Source: Ruegeria denitrificans (GTDB lineage Bacteria > Pseudomonadota > Alphaproteobacteria > Rhodobacterales > Rhodobacteraceae). Taken from it: 64,000 nucleotides of DNA. Of this stretch, positions 23,275 to 30,281 are shown piece by piece (within the stretch, counting starts at the first letter, position 1; the number at the start of each line of letters is the position of its first letter). The DNA lies in NCBI RefSeq assembly GCF_001458295.1, contig NZ_CYUD01000006.1, forward strand, positions 124,001-188,000, in the 5' to 3' direction. The position numbers and the translations under genes are program-made. The notes below the pieces were generated by a model. That model searched no databases. It was not told where the DNA came from and saw only the letters and a list, made by a program, of their open reading frames with translations.

Positions 23275-23688
23275 TCAGCTCAGGTCACAGGCCATGACGA
23301 CGGCGTCGGCTTTTTCGGCTTTTTCGCGTAGATAGTAACCCTTGCGCAGACCGCAGGCCGTGTACCCGCAGCGCTGGTACAGCGTGATGGCCGGTTGATT
23401 GTCTGCCGCAACGTCCAGAAAGGCGCGGGTTGCGCCCAAAGATCTGGCTTTCGCGTGCCAATCCCGCATACAGCGCAGGGCCAGACCTTGCCGTTGATGA
23501 TTGGGATGGGTCGCGATTGTCAGTAATTCAGCCTCATCCGCTATGACCTGAAATAGGGCAAAAGAGTCCTCGTTGCCAATAACATGCGTGAACCGATTGG
23601 CTAGAAGATCGGTGAATTCCGGTTCCGTCCATGGACGCGACTGCGTGAAGGCCGCGGCATGGGTATGGGCCAACTCTTGAGGTGTCAT
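23275..23688 (-). CDS. rimI: Ribosomal-protein-alanine N-acetyltransferase, GNAT
   Basis: A 137-residue GNAT acetyltransferase, probably acetylating the N-terminal Ala of ribosomal protein S18. The acetyl-CoA-binding loop is HPNHQRQGLALR (R-x-x-G-x-A type), followed by FLDVAADNQPAITLYQRCGY, typical of RimI. The start at 23688 overlaps the tsaB stop by 4 nt, as in many bacteria where tsaB and rimI are adjacent. The longer frame start at 23781 lies inside tsaB and lacks conservation. Confidence 0.88.
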   Translation of the reverse strand: MTPQELAHTHAAAFTQSRPWTEPEFTDLLANRFTHVIGNEDSFALFQVIADEAELLTIATHPNHQRQGLALRCMRDWHAKARSLGATRAFLDVAADNQPAITLYQRCGYTACGLRKGYYLREKAEKADAVVMACDLS

Positions 23689-24269
23689 CCGTCTAGCAAA
23701 ACCGGTGGTGAATCCTTTGACGGGGCTGCATCGGCGGGGCGCACATATAGCGGGGCCGGGGGCAGGGTCGTGGTGGACCATCTTTGTGCGGCCAGCCGGG
23801 CAATGGCCCTGACCTGCAAATCGGGGTCGTCGTTCAGGGTCAGAGCCCCAAGTGATTCTGCCTTTTCCTGTGCCACCAGCGCCGGGTTCTGATCCGGCAC
23901 CGCGACATAAACTTGTTCACGCGGAGCACGGATGGCGGGAATACCTCCCCCGATTTTGGCCAAGGCATCAAAACCAGAAACCCCAACGGCCGGGATGGCC
24001 AGCCCCAGCGCCAGCCCTCGCGCCGCCGAGACCGAGATGCGGATACCTGTGAAATTCCCAGGTCCGATTCCAACCCCAATGGCGGTCAGATCGCGCCAAG
24101 TGCAATCGGCCTGGGCCAGAACCTCTTCCAACAGGGGCATCAGCCGTTCGGCCTGACCGCGCGACATGGGCTCAGTGCGCGAAGCAACAATCGTGTCGCC
24201 ACGTAGCAAAGCGGCCGCGCAATGCGCGGCCGATGTGTCAAACGCCAGAATGATCTGGTCAGACGGCAA
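23685..24269 (-). CDS. tsaB: tRNA threonylcarbamoyladenosine biosynthesis protein TsaB
   Basis: A 194-residue ASKHA-fold protein that partners TsaD in making t6A37 of ANN-decoding tRNAs. It has ILAFDTSAAHCAAAL at residues 7-21, the dimer-interface helix MSRGQAERLMPLLEEVL and the core GVGIGPGNFTGIRI near residue 66. It overlaps the nfuA stop by 11 nt and the rimI start by 4 nt, forming a compact three-gene unit. Confidence 0.93.
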   Translation of the reverse strand: MPSDQIILAFDTSAAHCAAALLRGDTIVASRTEPMSRGQAERLMPLLEEVLAQADCTWRDLTAIGVGIGPGNFTGIRISVSAARGLALGLAIPAVGVSGFDALAKIGGGIPAIRAPREQVYVAVPDQNPALVAQEKAESLGALTLNDDPDLQVRAIARLAAQRWSTTTLPPAPLYVRPADAAPSKDSPPVLLDG

Positions 24270-24822
24270 CTGGGCGAACCTCGGTCACTTCGGGGATGTA
24301 GTGGCGCAGCAGGTTCTCGATCCCCATTTTCAGCGTCAGGGTTGAGGACGGGCAGCCCGCGCAGGCCCCCTGCATGTGCAGGTAAACAACGCCCCGGTCG
24401 AACCCATGAAAGGTGATGTCACCACCATCCTGAGCCACCGCCGGGCGCACACGCGTGTCCAGCAGGTCCTTGATCTGATTGACCACTTCGGCATCCTCGC
24501 CGAAATGTTCAGCGTGACCTGATCCGTCAACGGCATCTTCGCCCAATACAGGCTGACCAGACTGGAAATGTTCCATCACAGCGCCCAGAATGGCCGGTTT
24601 GATGTGATCCCACTGAACGTCTTCCGATTTGGTCACGGTGACGAAGTCATTGCCAAAGAATACGCCGGTGACGCCAGCCACCGCAAAAATCCGTTTGGCC
24701 AGCGGTGATTTTTCCCCAGCTTCTGCCGTAGGGAAATCCGCAGTACCCGCTTCCAGCACGGGTTGGCCGGGCAGGAATTTCAGCGTTGCAGGGTTCGGCG
24801 TGGATTCGGTCTGGATGAACAT
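24259..24822 (-). CDS. nfuA: NfuA-like iron-sulfur scaffold/carrier protein
   Basis: A 187-residue protein with an N-terminal Nfu_N domain (MFIQTESTPNPATLKFLPG) and a C-terminal NifU-like domain. The latter has the cluster-binding GACAGCPSS (C-x-x-C) near residue 157 and PAVAQDGGDITFHGF. It is expected to deliver [4Fe-4S] clusters to apoproteins. It is the first gene of the nfuA-tsaB-rimI unit; the 69-nt gap upstream should contain the promoter. Confidence 0.92.
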   Translation of the reverse strand: MFIQTESTPNPATLKFLPGQPVLEAGTADFPTAEAGEKSPLAKRIFAVAGVTGVFFGNDFVTVTKSEDVQWDHIKPAILGAVMEHFQSGQPVLGEDAVDGSGHAEHFGEDAEVVNQIKDLLDTRVRPAVAQDGGDITFHGFDRGVVYLHMQGACAGCPSSTLTLKMGIENLLRHYIPEVTEVRPVAV

Positions 24823-24891
24823 GGCGCGGCTCCGTTTCAGTTGTACCTGATATGCGGGTCCGGGCGGGGGAAGTCAAGATTTGGAACGATT

Positions 24892-25485
24892 CTAAATCTC
24901 TGCGGCCAATTGCATAGCCTCATCCAGCCGGTCATCTCCCCAGAACAATTCCTCGCCTACCAGAAAACTGGGCGCACCGAAGATTCCCTTGGCCTGTGCG
25001 GTTTGTGTTTGTTGCATCAGGGCTGCCTTGATTTCAGTGTCATGACAGTGGGCCAGCGTATCTGGGGGCAGGCTGGCCTGGGACAGGCAATCGATCAGCA
25101 CCTGGTCGTCCGCGATATTCAAGCCATCGACAAATTCGGCGGCATAGACAGCCCGAACAAAGGCAGCCCTTTGAGGATGGGCCTCAATCGTCATCACAAG
25201 CCGTGCGGCTTTCAGACCATTCTGCGGGAAGGGATCAGGCCGGCTAAACCTCAGGCCTCGTTGGGCCGTCAACCGTTCCATATCGCGCCACATATAGCGC
25301 CCTTTGGCGGGATAGATATTGAACGGAGAATTGTCCCAGCCTTGCGATGCGAAAATTGGACCAAGCAAAAAGGGATGCCATTCAACTGACACCCCGTGTT
25401 GCGCAGCCAAATCCTCGATTCGCATCGCACTGAGGTAAGAGTATGTCGATGCGAATTCGAACCAGAACTGAATGCTGCGCTGCAT
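24892..25485 (-). CDS. 2-Hydroxychromene-2-carboxylate isomerase-like DsbA-fold protein
   Basis: A 197-residue protein of the DsbA/kappa-GST fold. The N-terminus (QFWFEFASTYSYLSAMRIE) matches the HCCA isomerase pattern, with an active-site Ser at the position of the DsbA CxxC. The C-terminal KGIFGAPSFLVGEELFWGDDRLDEA is diagnostic. The natural substrate is unknown; no aromatic degradation genes lie nearby. The universal stress gene is 9 nt upstream of its start and in the same direction is not the case; rather, the stress gene lies upstream at 25495-25950 on the same strand, so the two are likely co-transcribed. Confidence 0.85.
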   Translation of the reverse strand: MQRSIQFWFEFASTYSYLSAMRIEDLAAQHGVSVEWHPFLLGPIFASQGWDNSPFNIYPAKGRYMWRDMERLTAQRGLRFSRPDPFPQNGLKAARLVMTIEAHPQRAAFVRAVYAAEFVDGLNIADDQVLIDCLSQASLPPDTLAHCHDTEIKAALMQQTQTAQAKGIFGAPSFLVGEELFWGDDRLDEAMQLAAEI

Positions 25486-25494
25486 GGACGACCT

Positions 25495-25950
25495 TCAGGT
25501 GATTTCTTCCAGCTTTTCCTTGCTCAGGTCACCGGGAACGATGGTGATTGGAATCGGTAGATTACCAGAGTTCTTAGTCAATTGCGTCACCAGCGGCCCG
25601 GGGCCTTTCTTTTCGACACCCGCGCCCAGCACCAGCACCCCGATCTCGGGGTCTGATTGCACATGTTCGATGATCTCAGCGACCGGTTCACCCTCGCGGA
25701 TGGCCAGTTCGGGGTCGACATTCTGCTTGTCGCGCATCCACTTGGCAAACACTTCGTAATGGGCGTGAATACGCTCGCGCGCTTCTTCGCGCATCACTTC
25801 GGCCACGCCGATCCAGTGGTTGAACTCATCCGGCGGTATGACCGACAGGATTGTAACGCCGCCGCCGGTGTGGGCTGCGCGCATAGCGGCAAAACGCATC
25901 GCGTTCAGGCATTCGCGACTGTCATCCAGAACGACCAAGAATTTGCGCAT
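25495..25950 (-). CDS. Universal stress protein family
   Basis: A 151-residue single-domain Usp. It has the beta-strand start KFLVVLDDSRECLNAMRFA and the family's nucleotide-binding region near GVLVLGAGVEKKGPGPLVTQL, where the usual G-x2-G-x9-G-S/T pattern is only partly recognisable. The rest is the typical alpha/beta sandwich. I chose the ATG at 25950 because family members begin MRKFLVVLDDS; the upstream extension in frame is not conserved. It may be co-transcribed with the downstream DsbA-fold gene, 9 nt away. Confidence 0.88.
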   Translation of the reverse strand: MRKFLVVLDDSRECLNAMRFAAMRAAHTGGGVTILSVIPPDEFNHWIGVAEVMREEARERIHAHYEVFAKWMRDKQNVDPELAIREGEPVAEIIEHVQSDPEIGVLVLGAGVEKKGPGPLVTQLTKNSGNLPIPITIVPGDLSKEKLEEIT

Positions 25951-26015
25951 GAAGTGTCCTCGTTTATTTCCGGCGATCATGCCCGACCAATTGCGTGCTG
26001 GCAATAAGCGGCTGC

Positions 26016-26879
26016 CTAGCGTGTACTCAGTGCCCAGTCCCAATACAACTCACGTGCCCGGCGGGCGACGGGGCCAACTTGATACTGCGTGTCTTCCAGT
26101 GCCGTGACCGGGGTGATCTTACTCATGTTGCCGGTCATAAAGATCTCATCCGCTTTGTGAAAATCGTCAAAGCTAAGGATGGCTTCGTGAACAACTGTTC
26201 CGTCGGCGCGCAGGTTTTCGATGTGGCGCGCGCGGGTGATGCCAGCCAGAAAGGTGCCGTTCGGGGTGGGTGTAAACACCTCTCCGTCACGGACCATAAA
26301 GATATTGGCGGTGGCGGTTTCGGCGACATGCCCCAGCGCATCGGCAACCAACGCGTTCGAGAACCCTTTGGCGCGGACCTCGCTCAACATGCGGGCGTTG
26401 TTGGGATAAAGACACCCGGCCTTGGCATTCACCACCGCCGATTCCAGAACCGGGCGACGGAAACTGGTGGTGCCCAAAGTGACCGAGGCGGTTTCGGGCG
26501 CCATCGGAATCTCTTCCAGACAGATGGCAAAACCAGTGCTGTTTTCCTGTGGGACAATCGCGGTCGCGTCGCCGTCGATGCCCCAATACATCGGGCGGAT
26601 ATAGACGGCCGCGCCCGGCCCGTAAGAAGCCAACCCCTCACGGATAATCTCGATCATCTGCTGGGTTGAGACAAACGGCGTCAGCATAAGCGCCTTGGCC
26701 GAACGATTCACGCGGGCACAATGCGCCTCAAGATCCGGGGCCATTCCCTCGAAATACCGGGCGCCGTCGAAGACAGACGATCCCAGCCATGCACCGTGAT
26801 CGGCTGCACGCATGATCGGGGCATCCCCGTCATGCCACTGACCTTCGAAATAGGTGCGGATGTTCTTGCCGACTGCCAT
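26016..26879 (-). CDS. ilvE: Branched-chain amino acid aminotransferase
   Basis: A PLP fold type IV transaminase, 287 residues, converting branched-chain 2-oxo acids and glutamate to Leu, Ile or Val. It shows the substrate loop YIRPMYWG near residue 93, the PLP Lys in AVVNAKAG near 149, EVRAKGFSNALVAD, and the ETATANIFMV motif near 184. A GGAGGG site precedes the ATG at 26879. D-amino-acid transaminase is related, but the sequence fits the BCAT branch better. It lies 58 nt after the trpS stop on the same strand. Confidence 0.88.
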   Translation of the reverse strand: MAVGKNIRTYFEGQWHDGDAPIMRAADHGAWLGSSVFDGARYFEGMAPDLEAHCARVNRSAKALMLTPFVSTQQMIEIIREGLASYGPGAAVYIRPMYWGIDGDATAIVPQENSTGFAICLEEIPMAPETASVTLGTTSFRRPVLESAVVNAKAGCLYPNNARMLSEVRAKGFSNALVADALGHVAETATANIFMVRDGEVFTPTPNGTFLAGITRARHIENLRADGTVVHEAILSFDDFHKADEIFMTGNMSKITPVTALEDTQYQVGPVARRARELYWDWALSTR

Positions 26880-26937
26880 GATGCCCTCCCACGCTTTGCG
26901 CAAACCTAGGAAGGCGTCACGGCAACGTCCAGCGCAA

Positions 26938-27966
26938 TCAGCCCTGTTTGGACCCGACCATACCCACAATTTCGTAGGTCTGCTGCAGGATCGGCGCGGC
27001 AATCGCGCGGGCCTTTTCCGCACCTTTCGCCAGAATCTGGTCAATCTCGGCCTGTTCACCCATCAGGCGGGCCATTTCGGACGAAATCGGTGCCAGTTTC
27101 GCCACCGCCAGTTCGGCCAGCATCGGTTTGAATTCACCGAATTGCTTGCCGCCAACCTCTGCCAGAACCTGCTCGACCGTTTGGTCGTTGAGCGCGGCAT
27201 AGATGTTCACCAGATTGCGTGCCTCCGGGCGGTCTTCAAGCCCGTCGACTTCTGATGGCAGGGCATCCGGGTCGGTCTTGGCCTTGCGAATCTTTTTGGC
27301 GATCGTGTCGGCGTCGTCGGTCATGTTGATGCGGCTCATGTCCGACGGGTCGGACTTGGACATCTTTTTGGACCCGTCGCGCAGGCTCATGACTCGGGTT
27401 GCGGCCCCTTCGATTACCGGCTCTGTAATCGGAAAGAAATCGACGCCATAGTCATGGTTGAACTTGGTCGCGATGTCGCGGGTCAGTTCCAGATGCTGTT
27501 TCTGGTCATCGCCAACCGGCACATGCGTTGCGTGATAAGTCAGGATGTCGGCGGCCATCAGCGACGGATAGGCGAACAGACCCAACGAGGCGTTTTGCTG
27601 GTTCTTACCGGCCTTGTCCTTCCACTGGGTCATCCGCTGCATCCAACCCATGCGGGCGACGCAGTTGAAGATCCACGCCAGTTGCGCATGCTCAGGCACT
27701 TGGCTTTGGTTGAACAGGATCGATTTATCCGGGTCTAGACCGGCAGCAATAAAGCCCGCACACAGTTCACGTGTCGAATGCGCCAGTTCCTTGGGGTCTT
27801 GCCAGACGGTTATCGCGTGCAGATCGACCATACAATAGATGGTCTCCATATCCGGCTGCTGCATATCCACAAACCGCTTGAGCGCACCCAGATAGTTGCC
27901 AAGATGCAGGTTTCCTGACGGCTGGATGCCGGAAAACACGCGCGGTGTGAACTGGGTCTCGGTCAT
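26938..27966 (-). CDS. trpS: Tryptophanyl-tRNA synthetase
   Basis: A class I aminoacyl-tRNA synthetase, 342 residues, charging tRNA-Trp. The HIGH-equivalent is [12 protein letters not shown] near residue 16 and the KMSKS loop is [10 protein letters not shown] near residue 202. MVDLHAIT and [19 protein letters not shown] are typical of TrpS. No leader peptide is apparent upstream. It is divergent from the rhomboid-like gene. Confidence 0.97.
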   Translation of the reverse strand: MTETQFTPRVFSGIQPSGNLHLGNYLGALKRFVDMQQPDMETIYCMVDLHAITVWQDPKELAHSTRELCAGFIAAGLDPDKSILFNQSQVPEHAQLAWIFNCVARMGWMQRMTQWKDKAGKNQQNASLGLFAYPSLMAADILTYHATHVPVGDDQKQHLELTRDIATKFNHDYGVDFFPITEPVIEGAATRVMSLRDGSKKMSKSDPSDMSRINMTDDADTIAKKIRKAKTDPDALPSEVDGLEDRPEARNLVNIYAALNDQTVEQVLAEVGGKQFGEFKPMLAELAVAKLAPISSEMARLMGEQAEIDQILAKGAEKARAIAAPILQQTYEIVGMVGSKQG

Positions 27967-28052
27967 CGAAGGGAACTCCCGTCTGGAAAAATCAGCCCCC
28001 GTCGCTTACCCATGAGGCCAAGGGACGTCAACCGCCGCGAAAGGCCAGCCCA

Positions 28053-28739
28053 ATGAGCAGTGAGAATTATACACCCGCCGTGAACCCTTTGCCGCCCGTT
28101 GTGGTGGCATTGGTGCTTTTCATCATGGGGGTGGAACTGGCCTTTACCTTGGGCTCACGCGGGCTGATCGGAGGGCCGTCGGCAGTGGGCTGGCGACTGG
28201 ATGCGTTGCAGAACTATTCGTTTTCGCCCGATATCTTCGATTGGATGGTCGAGAATGGGCGCTGGCCGTTCGAGCATGTAATTCGTTTCGTGACCTATCC
28301 GTTCGTGTCGGGCAGCTTCACGCAGGCCGTTTTCGTCTGTGTCTTCCTGCTGGCCATGGGCAAAATGGTGGCCGAGGTCTTTGGCGGATTTCAGATGCTG
28401 GTGATCTTCGTGCTGTCAGGTGTGGGCGGAGCACTGGCCTATGCCTTGCTGCTGGATCCCAACTATCCGCTGGTCGGAGGGTTCCCGCCTGTCTATGGAC
28501 TGATCGGCGCGTTCACGTGGCTGCTGTGGCGCAAGCTGTCATTGGTTGGCGAAAACCAGCACCGTGCCTTTGGTTTGATCGCGGCACTGATGGGAATCCA
28601 ACTGGTGTTCGGCCTGCTGTTCGGCGGCACGTCCGACTGGGTGGCTGATCTGGGCGGGTTCGCCACAGGCTTCGGCCTTTCGTTCCTGTTGGCACCGGGT
28701 GGCTGGGCGCGGATCGTGCGGCGCATTCGCCGCGATTGA
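28053..28739 (+). CDS. Rhomboid-like membrane protein lacking catalytic residues
   Basis: A 228-residue protein with about six membrane segments and the overall rhomboid pattern. The usual G-x-S-G with the catalytic Ser reads GGFPPVYGLIGA near residue 145, with Pro in place of Ser. The usual A-H-L/I-G-G with the catalytic His reads VADLGGFATG near residue 200, with Asp in place of His. The H-x-x-x-N oxyanion motif of segment 2 is also missing (GSFTQAVFVCVF). It is therefore probably a pseudoprotease, comparable in principle to iRhoms. It converges on murJ with no gap between stop codons. Confidence 0.82.
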   Translation: MSSENYTPAVNPLPPVVVALVLFIMGVELAFTLGSRGLIGGPSAVGWRLDALQNYSFSPDIFDWMVENGRWPFEHVIRFVTYPFVSGSFTQAVFVCVFLLAMGKMVAEVFGGFQMLVIFVLSGVGGALAYALLLDPNYPLVGGFPPVYGLIGAFTWLLWRKLSLVGENQHRAFGLIAALMGIQLVFGLLFGGTSDWVADLGGFATGFGLSFLLAPGGWARIVRRIRRD

Positions 28740-30281
28740 TCACGACCGGCGCAAGGCTTTGCGGAATTCCGACACTTCGAAGGCACCGAACAGGTGGCCC
28801 AGGAAGAAATAGGTGGCCGCGGCAACTTTGATCAGGATGATCAGCGCCAGATAACGCCAGCCGGACAGTTCGAATGCCCAGCCGAATAGGTGAATGGCGG
28901 CGTACAGGACCACACCCATTCCCAGCGATGCCGCCACGATGCGCCATGCCCGGTGTTTGAACCGGTCGTCAAACCGCGCCTCTTCACCCATGCGTCGCGC
29001 GCCGAGGATCAGCAGACCAACCATGGCCCAGCCCGCAGCTGATGCCGCAATTGCCGGGGCGATCCATCCCACCAGTGGAAATAAGCCAAAGGCCAGCGCC
29101 GCATTCACAATCATCGCAACCATGGCATAGCGGAATGGGGATCGCGTATCTTCTCGCGCGAAATAGAGCGGCTGCAGCAGCTTTTGCAGCATAAAGGCAG
29201 GCAGGCCGATGCCATAGATTGCCACTGCCAGCGCCGTGGCGGCGGTGTCTTCAGCGCTGAATTGACCGCGTTCAAACAGGACCGAAACCAATGGATTCGG
29301 CAGGATCACAAAGGCCACGGTCGAGGGGATCGTCAGCAATAGCGTGAACTCTCCGGCGCGGGAAAAGGCGTTGCGGGCGCCATCCTTGTCCCCGGCGCGC
29401 AGGCGGCGGGACAGATCAGGCAGCAATACGATGCCAACGGCAATGCCCACCACGCCCAGTGGCAGCTGATACAGCCGATCCGCCGCAAACAGCCAGCTGA
29501 CCGCTTTTTCGGTATTTGAGGCCACCAATTGCCCCACCACCAGATTGACCTGCGTGACGCCCATGGCCAATGCGGCTGGTACGGCGATACGCACCATATG
29601 GCGCATCTCGGGGCTGAGTTTCGGCAGGCCTGGACGGATGCGGATGCCTGCGCGTTCGGTCGCCACCCAGACCAGCGCCAGTTGTGCGATCCCGGCCACT
29701 GGAATGACTGTGATCAGCCAGCGGATCACTTCGCCCCCCGCCGCAGCCCCGGCGATAAGGGCCGTGCAGGCGAAGATGTTCAGCAATACAGGCGCGGCAG
29801 CGGCGGCGGCAAAACGGCCCGTGGCGTTCAGAACACCCGAGAACAGTGCGGCCAGCGACATGAAAAGGATGTAGGGGAAAACGACATAGCCATAATCCAC
29901 GGCCAGATCGAACCGTTCATCGCCATGAAACCCCTCGGCGGTGATCCAGACCAGCGCGGGCATGAACACCATCGCCAGCCCGACCAGTGCCAGCACTGCT
30001 ACGGCCAGCAGGTTAAAGGCGTCCTGCGCGAACCCTTCGGCGTTTTCCTCGCCTTCCAGCCGTTTTGAAAACATCGGCACAAAGGCTGCGTTGAATGCGC
30101 CTTCGGCAAAGAAGCGACGGAACATGTTGGGCAGACGGAAGGCGGCGACGAAGGCGTCCATCACTGGCCCCGGCCCGATATAGGCGGTCAGCAGGATTTC
30201 CCGCAAAAAACCCAGAATCCGGCTGGCCAGCGTCCAGAACCCGACCGTGAACAGGCCCGAAAACAAACGGATTTGCTTCAT
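28740..30281 (-). CDS. murJ: Lipid II flippase MurJ
   Basis: A 513-residue polytopic membrane protein of the MVF branch, with about 14 segments, flipping lipid II across the inner membrane for peptidoglycan synthesis. It starts with the family pattern FTVGFWTLASRILGFLREIL, then RLPNMFRRFFAEGAFNAAFVP near residue 48, whose Arg residues line the central cavity. Its start overlaps the glnD stop by 4 nt. It lies in a unit with lpoA-like and glnD genes, grouping cell-wall functions with nitrogen signalling. Confidence 0.95.
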   Translation of the reverse strand: MKQIRLFSGLFTVGFWTLASRILGFLREILLTAYIGPGPVMDAFVAAFRLPNMFRRFFAEGAFNAAFVPMFSKRLEGEENAEGFAQDAFNLLAVAVLALVGLAMVFMPALVWITAEGFHGDERFDLAVDYGYVVFPYILFMSLAALFSGVLNATGRFAAAAAAPVLLNIFACTALIAGAAAGGEVIRWLITVIPVAGIAQLALVWVATERAGIRIRPGLPKLSPEMRHMVRIAVPAALAMGVTQVNLVVGQLVASNTEKAVSWLFAADRLYQLPLGVVGIAVGIVLLPDLSRRLRAGDKDGARNAFSRAGEFTLLLTIPSTVAFVILPNPLVSVLFERGQFSAEDTAATALAVAIYGIGLPAFMLQKLLQPLYFAREDTRSPFRYAMVAMIVNAALAFGLFPLVGWIAPAIAASAAGWAMVGLLILGARRMGEEARFDDRFKHRAWRIVAASLGMGVVLYAAIHLFGWAFELSGWRYLALIILIKVAAATYFFLGHLFGAFEVSEFRKALRRS

